This document shows, piece after piece, positions 33,897-42,793 of a DNA stretch of 64,000 nt. Below the pieces are notes generated by a model, which saw nothing but the letters and a program-made list of their open reading frames with translations, made no database searches and was not told the DNA's origin. The stretch spans positions 124,001-188,000 of the forward strand of contig NZ_JANIOF010000003.1 of NCBI RefSeq assembly GCF_024733555.1, in the 5' to 3' direction. The translations under genes were made by a program, and so were the position numbers. The DNA is from Paenibacillus sp. SC116 (GTDB lineage: Bacteria > Bacillota > Bacilli > Paenibacillales > Paenibacillaceae). Within the stretch, counting starts at the first letter, position 1, and each line of letters opens with the position of its first letter.

Positions 33897-35180
33897 ATGA
33901 AGAAGTTCGCAAAATTATCGCTGTTAATGCTAGTGGCGGTTTCTGTCATGCTGGCAGGATGCGGTTCTAAGGATTCGAAAGAGAGTACAGCGAATAGTGG
34001 AGATGGCACGAAGACGGTTAACATATTCCAATTCAAAGTGGAAATTGCGGATGCAATGCAGCGTATGAAAGCAGAGTTTGAAAAGGAGTACCCGAACATT
34101 AAGCTGAATATCCAAGCAGTGGGTGGCGGTGCGGATTATTCTTCTGCTTTAAAAGCGAAGTTTGCCGCAAACGATGCGCCAGATATTTTCAACAACGGCG
34201 GATTCCAAGAGATGGAGACATGGATGGAGCATCTGGAGGATCTGTCTGCAGAACCTTGGGCAAAAGACGTCATTCCTCTTGCGAAAGAACCAATGACGAA
34301 GGATGGCAAGCTGTACGGCCAACCGATGAACTTGGAAGGCTACGGTTTTATTTACAACAAGGACTTATTTGCGAAAGCAGGCATTACAGAGCTGCCTAAA
34401 ACGCTATCTCAGCTAGAAGATGCGGCTATGAAGCTGCAAGCAGCAGGCATTACCCCGTTTGCGAACGGCTATCAGGAGTGGTGGATTCTAGGCATTCATA
34501 ACTTGAACGTTGCTTTCGCGCATCAGCCAGATCCGAATGCGTTCATCAAAGGCTTGAATGATGGCTCTGCCAAAATGGTGGGCGATAAAGTGTTCCAAGA
34601 TTGGACGAAGATGCTTGATCTGACGGTGAAATACGGGAATAAGAATCCGTTGACGACAGACTACAATACACAAGTTACATTGTTCGCTAAGGGCGAAGCA
34701 GCAATGATGCAGCAAGGAAACTGGACGCAAGTTCAGATCGACGGCATTAACAAAGACCTGAATTTGGGCGTACTGCCAATGCCAATCGATGAAGACGCGG
34801 GGAAGAATGATAAGCTGTTTGTAGGCGTACCGAGCAACTGGGTTGTTAATAAAAACTCGAAAGTAAAAGAAGAGGCGAAGATCTTCTTGAACTGGCTCGT
34901 ATCTTCCGAAACAGGCAAGAAGTACATTACAAAGGAATTTAAGTTCATTCCAGCCTTCTCTACGATTACAGCAACGGCAGAAGACCTTGGAGATATCGCA
35001 GCTGATGTGATGAAGTACAGCCAAGAGGACAAAGCGCTGAGCTGGAACTGGTTTAAATACCCCGATGGTGCTACACAAGAGTTCGGCAGTATGATTCAGG
35101 CGTATGTAGCGGGTAAGGATGATCAAGCGAAGTTGCTAGAGAACTTCCAGAAGATATGGGGCAATTTGAGCAAGAAATAA
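33897..35180 (+). CDS. Sugar-binding lipoprotein of the ABC transporter
   Basis: 427 residues. Lipobox VMLAGC after a basic and hydrophobic signal; then the family 1 extracellular solute-binding pattern: EKEYPNIKLNIQ, ALKAKFAANDAPDIFNNGG, MNLEGYGFIYNKDLFAKAG and FAKGEAAMMQQGNW. It would capture the sugar and pass it to the two permeases. ATG 33897 follows GGGGAGGG by about 7 bases; the upstream frame to 33660 contains no such site and does not look coding. A separate promoter with a cre-like site may add expression of this gene above that of the permeases, as is usual for binding proteins. Confidence 0.93.
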   Translation: MKKFAKLSLLMLVAVSVMLAGCGSKDSKESTANSGDGTKTVNIFQFKVEIADAMQRMKAEFEKEYPNIKLNIQAVGGGADYSSALKAKFAANDAPDIFNNGGFQEMETWMEHLEDLSAEPWAKDVIPLAKEPMTKDGKLYGQPMNLEGYGFIYNKDLFAKAGITELPKTLSQLEDAAMKLQAAGITPFANGYQEWWILGIHNLNVAFAHQPDPNAFIKGLNDGSAKMVGDKVFQDWTKMLDLTVKYGNKNPLTTDYNTQVTLFAKGEAAMMQQGNWTQVQIDGINKDLNLGVLPMPIDEDAGKNDKLFVGVPSNWVVNKNSKVKEEAKIFLNWLVSSETGKKYITKEFKFIPAFSTITATAEDLGDIAADVMKYSQEDKALSWNWFKYPDGATQEFGSMIQAYVAGKDDQAKLLENFQKIWGNLSKK

Positions 35181-35232
35181 GAGCACAGTTACGTTCGGAA
35201 TGACTGGCGTTTCAAATTAATAAGTGTAGCAG

Positions 35233-35264
35233 AACAAAGCTATCCAGAAATGGGTAGCTTTGTT
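35233..35264 (+). terminator. Hairpin after the sugar transporter operon
   Basis: AACAAAGCTATCC / GGGTAGCTTTGTT stem (one T-G pair) with loop AGAAAT. A T-run is lacking, so termination is likely but not certain. Confidence 0.6.
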
Positions 35265-35340
35265 GCATTGTTCAGCGTTATTATTAACGTTATTATCGAT
35301 ATATTTCTTTTTCAACAACATGTTATGGGAGGAATAATTG

Positions 35341-35724
35341 ATGCAAAAGATGCGGCATGGTTGGCTTCGCTCACGAACAGAACCTTTTTTAAACCGTGTT
35401 AAAGCCATACCAACGGTAACTATTCTAACTATAGTACTGTCGAGCCAATTGGGCGCTCAAAGCTCATACGCTTATGTACAACAGCCTGTACAGTATGTAA
35501 ATAATGTGAAACAAGACAGTAAAGGCAGCATAGACATAGCAAGTAAAGAGCTTGATCCAGAAAGAGTGCAGGAGCTTAAAGAGCTTTATGATCTTGATTC
35601 AGAGCCTCCTATAAACCATGGCATAACTGGAGACTTTGGATTTTCGATAAGCGAAAATTCAACCCCGTATACGCTTATCAAACACCTTCTAAAGTTGCTT
35701 CTCAACATAATTAAGACCCTATAA
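35341..35724 (+). CDS. Small secreted protein of unknown function
   Basis: 127 residues. A long N-terminus (~35 residues with TVTILTIVLSSQLGA) resembles a signal peptide with a likely cleavage after SYA near residue 45. The rest contains an acidic central piece (DPERVQELKELYDLDSEPP) and a hydrophobic C-terminus (LIKHLLKLLLNIIKTL) that could form an amphipathic helix. ATG 35341 follows GGGAGG by 8 bases. No relative is recognised. The helical end is like those of peptides acting on membranes, but this is only an impression. Confidence 0.5.
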   Translation: MQKMRHGWLRSRTEPFLNRVKAIPTVTILTIVLSSQLGAQSSYAYVQQPVQYVNNVKQDSKGSIDIASKELDPERVQELKELYDLDSEPPINHGITGDFGFSISENSTPYTLIKHLLKLLLNIIKTL

Positions 35725-35780
35725 TCTTCGCCTATTCGCCTACAAGAATGGATTAATTTACATCATTTTGTGTCAAAAAC

Positions 35781-35809
35781 TTGCCTACTGAACTATAGGT
35801 CACTATACT
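35781..35809 (+). promoter_or_regulatory. Sigma-A promoter of the CNNM gene, overlapping an inverted repeat
   Basis: TTGCCT, 17 bases, TATACT. The inverted repeat CACTAT-7-ATAGTG (35801-35819) overlaps the -10 box and probable start site, as a repressor site would. Confidence 0.5.
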
Positions 35810-35866
35810 AAAGATAGTGTATACCTTTACACGAATACTAGAATCATTGAGGAGGTGGCTTCAGTT

Positions 35867-35968
35867 ATGGACGATGAGCCAGGGGAAGCGGGTAATAGGA
35901 TTCAGGCATTATGTGTGATCAATAAGATCAAGATGCGTCTGAAAACAAGCTATTATCGCCGGAATTAA
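35867..35968 (+). CDS. Possible 33-residue leader peptide
   Basis: ATG preceded by GAGGAGGTGG 8-10 bases upstream, among the best sites in the window. The peptide begins MDDEPGEAGNR and ends KTSYYRRN; it is acidic at one end and basic at the other. It lies about 50 bases downstream of a probable start site and 73 bases upstream of the CNNM gene, so a regulatory leader (translation-controlled attenuation) is possible. A hairpin TATTCCAA / TTGGAATA (35975-36013) follows. Alternatively it is a chance frame. Confidence 0.4.
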   Translation: MDDEPGEAGNRIQALCVINKIKMRLKTSYYRRN

Positions 35969-36041
35969 ATCATTTATTCCAAGCTCACATGGATATGGAC
36001 TTTTATTGGAATACTTGAAAAGATGATGGAGGATGAATAGT

Positions 36042-37385
36042 GTGTTTACTGAAATTTTGATTCTTTTGATACTCATAGTGCTAAATGCTTTTTTTGCAGC
36101 CTCGGAGATTGCATTAATCTCATTGAACGACAACAAAGTGAAATCGATGGCGGAGGCAGGGCATAAAAAAGCAAAACTATTGCACAGTCTTCTGAGCGAA
36201 CCGAGCCGTTTCTTGGCCACAATCCAGATCGGTATAACGTTAGCGGGGTTCATGGCGAGTGCATTCGCCGCTGAGAGCTTTGCTGGCGGGTTGGCACAAT
36301 TTCTTTATGAAGCTGGGGTACCTATTCCGAAGACGATTTTGGAGACGGTATCAGTCATTTTAATTACGATTATTTTGTCTTATTTCACATTAGTATTTGG
36401 TGAACTTGTACCAAAGCGGTTGGCGATGCAAAAGTATGAGCCGATTGCGATGTTTGCAGCCGTACCATTGACTGTACTATCTAAGATTACTGCCCCATTT
36501 GTTCGTTTACTTACAGGCTCGATGAACTTGATCGTTCGAATGCTAGGTGTGAATCCGGATGAGAACAAAGAGCAGATAACGGAAGAAGAAATTCGAATGA
36601 TGGTCGACGTTGGTAATGAAAATGGTACGATTCAAGAAGATGAGAAAATGATGATCAACAACATTTTCGAATTGGACAATAAGACAGTAATGGACATTAT
36701 GACACATCGAAGCAGCGTGATCGGTATTTCGATGGATTCCACACTTAAAGAAGTTGCGAAGCTGATTAACATTGAAAAATATACGAGATACCCGGTATAT
36801 GAAGGGGATATCGACAATATCGTCGGTATTCTGCATGTAAAGGATATTATCAAATATCTTGAAACAGACGCAGATGATTCCTTTAACCTAAAAGATCTCA
36901 TTCGCGTACCTTATTTCATCCCTGCTTCGAAGCGTATCGATGACTTGTTTAAAGAACTGCAGAACAATAAAGTTCATATTGCCGTAGCTATTGATGAATA
37001 CGGCGGTACAGCAGGTATCGTAACGGTTGAGGACTTGCTGGAAGAGATCGTAGGTAACATCTTCGACGAGCATGATGATGAAGAAGAAGAGAAAGAGATT
37101 GAGCAGGTTGAAGCTGGCGTCTGGGTTGTAGACGGAACGATTCAATTGCGCGTGCTTAATCCAATTCTTGAAGCAGACTTCCCTACGGATGATTACGATA
37201 CATTAAGCGGCTTTGTCATTGGTCAGCTAGGCAGAATTCCTGAGCAATCGGAGACACCTATTGTATCGTTCGGCGGATTCATATTTGAAGTGCTCGAAGT
37301 TGATGAGAAGCGAATTCATAAATTGAAGGTGCTTCGATCGACCGCAGAAGTATCTTCTGTAACTGAGCCGATATTGGAAACGTAA
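36042..37385 (+). CDS. CNNM/DUF21 transporter with CBS pair and CorC domain
   Basis: 447 residues. Four membrane segments of the CNNM (DUF21) domain (first ~190 residues, with NAFFAASEIALISLN and FGELVPKRLAMQ), two CBS repeats (~210-330, with KYTRYPVYEGDIDNIVGILHVKD and VHIAVAIDEYGGTAGIVTVEDLLEEIVG) and a CorC/HlyC C-terminal domain (VWVVDGTIQLRVLNP). Family members act in magnesium or other metal export. The start I chose is GTG 36042, 9 bases after GGAGG; ATG 36033 touches the site. A possible leader peptide and hairpins lie upstream. Confidence 0.9.
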   Translation: MFTEILILLILIVLNAFFAASEIALISLNDNKVKSMAEAGHKKAKLLHSLLSEPSRFLATIQIGITLAGFMASAFAAESFAGGLAQFLYEAGVPIPKTILETVSVILITIILSYFTLVFGELVPKRLAMQKYEPIAMFAAVPLTVLSKITAPFVRLLTGSMNLIVRMLGVNPDENKEQITEEEIRMMVDVGNENGTIQEDEKMMINNIFELDNKTVMDIMTHRSSVIGISMDSTLKEVAKLINIEKYTRYPVYEGDIDNIVGILHVKDIIKYLETDADDSFNLKDLIRVPYFIPASKRIDDLFKELQNNKVHIAVAIDEYGGTAGIVTVEDLLEEIVGNIFDEHDDEEEEKEIEQVEAGVWVVDGTIQLRVLNPILEADFPTDDYDTLSGFVIGQLGRIPEQSETPIVSFGGFIFEVLEVDEKRIHKLKVLRSTAEVSSVTEPILET

Positions 37386-37402
37386 TAAAATAGATGAATG
37401 GA

Positions 37403-37445
37403 AATACCGCCATTGCACAACCACAGCGCAATGGCGGTATTTTTT
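37403..37445 (+). terminator. Terminator of the CNNM gene
   Basis: Perfect 14-bp stem AATACCGCCATTGC / GCAATGGCGGTATT, loop 11, then TTTT. Confidence 0.9.
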
Positions 37446-37503
37446 ATAGAATCATTTTAGGCTTGAGACAAGTCTAGTACAGCATAATTATTCTTGAAAC
37501 GCT

Positions 37504-38496
37504 TTATACAAACACACTTCCTGGTCTGCCCATCCAGACGTACAAAATCATTAACGTAAACAGCAGGGCACTGAAATTGAGAACTATAAAAGTACTGCGA
37601 ACCTTGGGGGAGCGGAGAAACTTGAACTTGAGCATCGTTTTTGTGTCATCCGATCCTTCGATGATAAACATAACGAGAAGCGTATGTACAACCATATGTC
37701 CTACGATTTCTTTTAGGCCAAATACAGTTGTAGTCATAAGGAATACGCTAGTTAGTACAAGTGCGGCGAATCGATTCATCATCCCGACAATAAATGCCCA
37801 AGCAATTGCGATCTCAATAAAAGCGCTAATCAGTACAAAATCCTCGATGGTGAAACCTAGAGAAGGAAGACCATATTCATGAAAAAGGGAACAAGCGAGC
37901 TTAGCAATCGTTATTTTTTCAATCGCGAGCCACGCCAATGAAAGTCCTGTGCTTACAAATAGGGCAGGAATTGCTGTTTGGCTCCATTTTGTATGAATAA
38001 CAAATAGATAATAGATGATTCCGATATAGAACATATAATCTAGTGCATGAAACAGGCCGTATACGATGATGGCATGGATGTAAAGGAGTGTGAGAGCGGA
38101 TGCACTAATGAAGAGTGTCTTTCGATGCAGCAATCCTAGTATAGAAATAGTAAGGACAACATATACCCACCATTGGTTTGAAACAAGGTCGGGTGCTAAA
38201 TATGATCCTGTACTAAGCTGCAGAATGAGTCCAATTCCGAGACCAACACGCAGGATGAGTGAATTAAAGCGTTTTAACCCATGTAGATGACGATGAGTGC
38301 GGCTCACAATGCCGACATTTCGGATAGATTCATTGAAAAAAGCTAAAATGAGTAAGACAATAGTGGTAAAGATAAGCCAGAATAAAAATGTAGGGGTAAG
38401 GACATTGGCAATAGGTGAAGGGATCCAATCTTGATCCTCAGTAAACCATTTTACATGCATATACTTGCTGCTCCACGAAGGAAGCCATGAATTCAT
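37504..38496 (-). CDS. DoxX-like polytopic membrane protein
   Basis: 330 residues with eight or so hydrophobic segments. Two DoxX-like units appear: LILRVGLGIGLILQLSTGSYLAP and EIAIAWAFIVGMMNRFAALVLTSVF, the latter followed by GHMVVH. DoxX relatives are membrane proteins of redox or surfactant-type pathways. GGAGG precedes the ATG by 8 bases. It is transcribed alone, convergent with the CNNM gene. The specific function is unknown. Confidence 0.65.
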   Translation of the reverse strand: MNSWLPSWSSKYMHVKWFTEDQDWIPSPIANVLTPTFLFWLIFTTIVLLILAFFNESIRNVGIVSRTHRHLHGLKRFNSLILRVGLGIGLILQLSTGSYLAPDLVSNQWWVYVVLTISILGLLHRKTLFISASALTLLYIHAIIVYGLFHALDYMFYIGIIYYLFVIHTKWSQTAIPALFVSTGLSLAWLAIEKITIAKLACSLFHEYGLPSLGFTIEDFVLISAFIEIAIAWAFIVGMMNRFAALVLTSVFLMTTTVFGLKEIVGHMVVHTLLVMFIIEGSDDTKTMLKFKFLRSPKVRSTFIVLNFSALLFTLMILYVWMGRPGSVFV

Positions 38497-39023
38497 AAAT
38501 TCGCCTCCATTTACATTTTAGTAGGGTAAATCTAGTAACGAATTCTCACCACCTTTTCTTGATATACTTTCGTAAGCAACAAAAGTTGCACGAGTCCAAC
38601 ATCTGCATTTTGGATGGATACTTGTACAGATTGATACTTTATATTCCAATTTATAGTATCACATACCAGCAGAATGATCGACATTTTTTGTCTTTTATCG
38701 GCTAAGTTCTACAATTTCTTTATAGTTCCTAATGAAAAAAATGGAGGAAAAAAAGGATAAGCGTATTTATTTTACCATCGTTCAGGAATATATGGATATA
38801 TACAAGGTATTTTGTAAAGCGCTTACATTTGGTATCTTATCACTAACAGTAACCGTAGTTTCATGACTATCGATATTTTATTGACTTCTTAAACAGGTGA
38901 AGTATTATGTTAAAGCGCTGATCTAATTAGAGCGTTATAACATTGTCATGAAAGCGATTAAGATACCGTATCATTGGTATGATATAATACATTTAATTAA
39001 TTGTAGGTTTTGGAGGATTTCAC
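38497..39023. other. Long divergent intergenic region with cre-like words
   Basis: 527 bases. TGTAAAGCGCTTACA (38815-38829) is close to a cre site but one base too long, and TGAAAGCGATTA near 38949 is partial. TATAAT at 38983 could be a -10 box for the next gene. A 44-codon frame at 38732 has no ribosome binding site. Nothing else stands out. Confidence 0.35.
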
Positions 39024-39533
39024 ATGCTTAGTTATGAAGAAAAGTCCGTGATTGCGGATTCATTTTTAGAATTGGAACGCAGACAAGTATCACTAGGTCG
39101 TTCAAATTATCATTACGAACAAAGTGTATACGACAAAAAAACGGTTGTGTATCATTTGCATCCAAACGGTAATGGGTTTGTATATGCAGGTTTGTTGCAA
39201 GGTTATGAAAAAGATGACAAGGGACTTGTTAACATTCGTGATTTTACAGCTGATGAGATGCGCACGATTATTGAGCAATCCATTCGCTCCTTATCTGCAA
39301 TGCCTGCATCACTTGAATCCCATGACCCTCATGAGTCCCATGGGTCCGATGAGTCTGCACAGGAAGAACATTGGACAAATGAAAGTAATCAAACGCTGAC
39401 ACTGCAATTCGAAGATGAAGATCAAATGTGGTACATTTATGCAGGATTAAACTTAGATACCGTTTTTGAAACGTATGAGGAAGCGACGGAATATCTCGAA
39501 GAAGAAGGCTTCAAGCCCGCAATAAAAAAGTAA
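39024..39533 (+). CDS. Acidic cytoplasmic protein of unknown function
   Basis: 169 residues, no signal or membrane segment. Basic-neutral N-terminal half (LSYEEKSVIADSFLELERRQ, VVYHLHPNGNGFVYAGLL), then a Ser/His/Glu-rich linker (~95-120) and an acidic end with repeated aromatic residues (YIYAGLNLDTVFETYEEATEYLEEEGF). GGAGG lies 8 bases before the ATG. It precedes degV by 30 bases and may be co-transcribed. No family is recognised. Confidence 0.65.
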   Translation: MLSYEEKSVIADSFLELERRQVSLGRSNYHYEQSVYDKKTVVYHLHPNGNGFVYAGLLQGYEKDDKGLVNIRDFTADEMRTIIEQSIRSLSAMPASLESHDPHESHGSDESAQEEHWTNESNQTLTLQFEDEDQMWYIYAGLNLDTVFETYEEATEYLEEEGFKPAIKK

Positions 39534-39563
39534 TTACATCATACGAATAGAAATGGGTGCGCA

Positions 39564-40424
39564 ATGACGAAGAAAATTGCTTGGATAACGGATAGTACCG
39601 CTTATATGCCGGATAACTTGAAACATAACGAAGATGTGTTTGTCATTCCAATGGGTATTGTATTTGGCAACGACGTGTTCGACGATGGTATCGATCTAAC
39701 GACAGAGGAGTTATACCGTCGCATACGCGAAGAGAAGGAAATGCCGAAGACGTCTCAGCCACCAATTGGCAGATATGCGGCGTTATTTGAACAGTTGAAA
39801 ACGGCTGGTTATGATTGCGCAATTGCTATTCATGTATCAGAAAAAATAAGCGGTACGTTGGCATGCTGTCACTCTGCCGCTGATCTTGCGTCGTTTGATG
39901 TCGAAGTTGTCGATTCAAAGGCGATGTCCTATGTTCTTACCACGCTTCTCTACAAAGGGCTGGAGCTTGCTGAACAAGGCCTCAGCTATCAAGAGATTGC
40001 AGCCCAATTGCGGCAGGAAGCGAATAAAGCAGAGAATTACATTGTATTGGGCAATCTGGATCAGTTCTACAAAGGCGGAAGAATGACAGGCACGCAATAT
40101 TTAGTAGGTTCCCTTCTTCGTATCAAACCAGTGCTGCGTATCCATGAAGGTGCGTTTGAATTATTTGATAAAGTGCGTTCTGAGAAAAAGGCCTATGCAC
40201 GTTTGGTTGAGCTATTCCAACATGCTTATGAACGGAATCATATCCAAAGCATTCAAATTATGCACGGGAATGTGATCGATAAAGCAGAATCATTAAAGCA
40301 GCAGATCCAAGCTCTCTTCCCTCAACTCGAAGTTGTAATCGGGGAAATCAGTTCTGCCATTGCTGTACACGCTGGTGAAGGAACTGTGGCAGTTATTTGG
40401 CATAATGAACCGAAGAACTCATAA
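39564..40424 (+). CDS. DegV-family fatty acid-binding protein
   Basis: 286 residues. WITDSTAYMPD at the start, HVSEKISGTLACCHSAADLA, VVDSKAMSYVL and LDQFYKGGRMTG are the conserved DegV motifs. DegV (FakB-type) proteins bind a fatty acid that is phosphorylated by FakA; the partner kinase is not in the window. The ribosome binding site is weak (GGGTGCGC before the ATG), possibly because it is translated with the preceding gene. A terminator follows. Confidence 0.93.
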   Translation: MTKKIAWITDSTAYMPDNLKHNEDVFVIPMGIVFGNDVFDDGIDLTTEELYRRIREEKEMPKTSQPPIGRYAALFEQLKTAGYDCAIAIHVSEKISGTLACCHSAADLASFDVEVVDSKAMSYVLTTLLYKGLELAEQGLSYQEIAAQLRQEANKAENYIVLGNLDQFYKGGRMTGTQYLVGSLLRIKPVLRIHEGAFELFDKVRSEKKAYARLVELFQHAYERNHIQSIQIMHGNVIDKAESLKQQIQALFPQLEVVIGEISSAIAVHAGEGTVAVIWHNEPKNS

Positions 40425-40448
40425 TCAATTATAAAATATACAAGAAAG

Positions 40449-40489
40449 ACTGCTCTCAAACCGGAATACGGAAATGAGAGCAGTTTTTC
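40449..40489 (+). terminator. Terminator of the degV operon
   Basis: ACTGCTCTCA / TGAGAGCAGT stem with inner CCG / CGG, then five T; it lies between convergent genes. Confidence 0.85.
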
Positions 40490-40493
40490 ATTT

Positions 40494-41909
40494 TTAAGGG
40501 AACCAAACTTCTTTTAATCGCTGTATTCCTTCATTTATCAATTCCTCTGCAATTCCGCCAAAGCCGACTATGAAACGAAGTTCTTTACGTTGAGAGGGTT
40601 CTGGCTCCCACCATGTGAAAGACATCGGAGTCATTCGTATGTCAGCCGCTTTTGCGAGCTCGACAAGCTCTTCTTCCGAGCGTTGATCGTGCACGGTTAC
40701 AATCATATGAAAACCAGCGTCGTTCCCTGTTACGATTACGCGATCTTGGAAGTGGTGTTTAATCGATCTTGTTAAGATGTCGTGCTTTCTCTTGTATAGC
40801 TGACGCATTCGTCGCAAGTGCTTCTCGAAATATCCTCTTTCCATAAAATGATGCAGAGCAATCTGATTGATCCTCGAAGCTGAGTGCTCGAGGTATAATT
40901 CCCACTTCAGTTGATGATACGCAGGCAGCAAGCTATTAGGCAGGACCATGTAATGAATACAAAAAGTCGGTGCAATCGCCTGAGAAAAGCTCCCTAAATA
41001 GATAACAGGGCTGTCTTCGATTAGCCCTTGGATGGCTGGTATTGATCGGCCATGATAACGGAACTCACAACTATAATCATCCTCGATAATAAAGCCTTGT
41101 GCATGGTTCGCCCATTCTAATAATTGAATACGTTTGGCAATTGGCATGATCAATCCTGTTGGAAACTGATGTGAGGGCGATGTGTAGACGACATTTATGT
41201 TCGAACTGTATAGTGGATCAATGTGAATTCCGCTTTCTTGCAGTGCAATTGGAATGACTTCGTATCCATGATTTCTAAAAGTGGCTGGTACCCGATGATA
41301 GCCAGGATCTTCGATGCCTAGGCGGTTGCCGCTATGTTTGAGCAGTAAGCTCAATAAAGAAGCTAGTATGTATTGATCCGCTCCGATAATGATTTGATCA
41401 GGTGTACAGCGAAGCCCGCGGTAGCGGCGCAAGTAAGTCGTAATGCTATGACGTAATGCAGGCTCTCCTTGAGGGTCGCCATACTGCAATCCATCAGTAT
41501 GATCGAGTGCATCTTGTAATAAGCCCCTCCAAATACGATGCGGAAAAGTGGAGAAGTCGTTTTTCGAAATATGAAAATCATAGCGATAAATTTGGGGATC
41601 ACGTGCTGTTATCCGATGTACTGTCGGTTGCTGAGAAGGTATTGCATTCTTATGGTAGATAGGGTGCAGCGCTTGAACATAATAGCCGCTCTTTGGCCTG
41701 CTCTTTATAAATCCTTCGGCCACCAACTGCTGAAAGGCAAACTCAACAGGAGTCGTGCTCACATTAAGTTGCTCCGCAAGTTTGCGCAAAGAAGGCATAC
41801 GAGTGTGGGGAGATAGATTTTCGGATAGAATCTCCTGTTTGAAGAACTCGTAAAGCTGTAAATAAAAAGGAGTTTTGCTTTGCTCATCAAGCTTAGGAGC
41901 TATGAACAT
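40494..41909 (-). CDS. MocR/GabR-type regulator lacking the PLP-binding lysine
   Basis: 471 residues. An N-terminal GntR winged helix (TRMPSLRKLAEQLNVSTTPVE) is fused to an aminotransferase-like domain of type I fold. The segment that should read GTFSK-x6-R, with the Schiff-base Lys and phosphate-contacting Arg, reads GSFSQAIAPTFC: Lys is Gln (CAG codon) and Arg is Cys. Other landmarks such as YTSPSHQFPTG and IEDDYSCEFRY remain. So PLP may not bind covalently, making this a non-canonical MocR. ATG 41909 follows GGAGG by 8 bases. Divergent from it, 102 bases away, is a GNAT gene it may control. Confidence 0.88.
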   Translation of the reverse strand: MFIAPKLDEQSKTPFYLQLYEFFKQEILSENLSPHTRMPSLRKLAEQLNVSTTPVEFAFQQLVAEGFIKSRPKSGYYVQALHPIYHKNAIPSQQPTVHRITARDPQIYRYDFHISKNDFSTFPHRIWRGLLQDALDHTDGLQYGDPQGEPALRHSITTYLRRYRGLRCTPDQIIIGADQYILASLLSLLLKHSGNRLGIEDPGYHRVPATFRNHGYEVIPIALQESGIHIDPLYSSNINVVYTSPSHQFPTGLIMPIAKRIQLLEWANHAQGFIIEDDYSCEFRYHGRSIPAIQGLIEDSPVIYLGSFSQAIAPTFCIHYMVLPNSLLPAYHQLKWELYLEHSASRINQIALHHFMERGYFEKHLRRMRQLYKRKHDILTRSIKHHFQDRVIVTGNDAGFHMIVTVHDQRSEEELVELAKAADIRMTPMSFTWWEPEPSQRKELRFIVGFGGIAEELINEGIQRLKEVWFP

Positions 41910-42011
41910 GAGGTCGTCCTCCATCTGTCCTTTTTTTTAAATACAATTCTGTCTATTTTAAAGTATACAGTTGTTCTCTACGATAGGTATATAACGAAAA
42001 GGGGGATTATG

Positions 42012-42584
42012 ATGGCTATCGTTACATCTCAGCCTAAATTGCTAACAGGCAGCCGTGTATATTTACGTCCCATTAACGGGGAAGATGCGGGGCTATATTA
42101 TGAACAACTATATGTGGAAGAAACGAGAAGGCTGACGGGCACGCATAAGTTTGCTACTAAAGAGCAAATCTGTCGTTACATCGAGGCAAAATCACAAGAC
42201 AGCTCATGTGTATTGCTGCTTATCGCATTGAAGGAGTCTGATGAGGTCATTGGTGACATCGCGCTTCAAGATATCGATACCATTAATCGCAGTGCAGGCA
42301 TTCGTATCGCAATTAGTTATGAGCAGCATCAGGGGCAGGGCTTTGGACAAGAGGCGATGCTATTGCTGCTCGATTATGGATTTGGTGTGCTGAATCTACA
42401 GCGAATTGAACTCGAAGTATTTACTTTCAATGCACGTGCTGCGCATGTGTATGAGAAGTTGGGGTTCGTACGTGAAGGGATTAAGCGTAAGGCACTTTAT
42501 TATCATCATCAATACCATGATGTTATTACGATGAGTATGTTAGCAGACGAGTATCGTAGTAAGTATTGTATATCGGAGTCATGA
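42012..42584 (+). CDS. GNAT N-acetyltransferase
   Basis: 190 residues. TGSRVYLRPINGEDAGLYYEQL at the start, IGDIALQDID, AISYEQHQGQGFGQEAMLLLLDYGF (acetyl-CoA binding, Q/G-x-G-x-G/A) and NARAAHVYEKLGFVREG. Resembles RimL-type enzymes that acetylate an amine. Start ATG 42012 lies 6 bases after GGGGG; ATG 42009 is directly before it. It is divergent from the MocR gene with a 102-base shared promoter region, so it is the likely target of that regulator. The substrate is unknown. Confidence 0.88.
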   Translation: MAIVTSQPKLLTGSRVYLRPINGEDAGLYYEQLYVEETRRLTGTHKFATKEQICRYIEAKSQDSSCVLLLIALKESDEVIGDIALQDIDTINRSAGIRIAISYEQHQGQGFGQEAMLLLLDYGFGVLNLQRIELEVFTFNARAAHVYEKLGFVREGIKRKALYYHHQYHDVITMSMLADEYRSKYCISES

Positions 42585-42793
42585 AATAGGTTGCAGGGAG
42601 ATAGCTTCGCAAGTCTAGCGTTTAGAAGTAGGCTAGTATCAGTTGAAGTAATACGTTGGATTTGATATTTGTAATAAAATGTTCACAAAAAAGACACAAA
42701 TTAAGCAGGAAATCAAGAAACATTTTCCTTACTTTTCGACTCTTTACATATAGGTAAATTTCGCCTTATTAAGTCGATCAGGAGGATGCAAGT

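Noticed and set aside
35781-36041. Magnesium (M-box) riboswitch before the CNNM gene
   Set aside because: The conserved M-box segments were not found; only a short ORF and simple hairpins are present.
38815-38829. cre site TGTAAAGCGCTTACA
   Set aside because: One base longer than the 14-base consensus, and two mismatches when shifted; too weak to list as a site.
38732-38866. 44-codon frame with a hydrophobic end in the long intergenic region
   Set aside because: No ribosome binding site before its ATG; the GGAGG present is inside the frame. A cre-like word falls within it, so one reading weakens the other.
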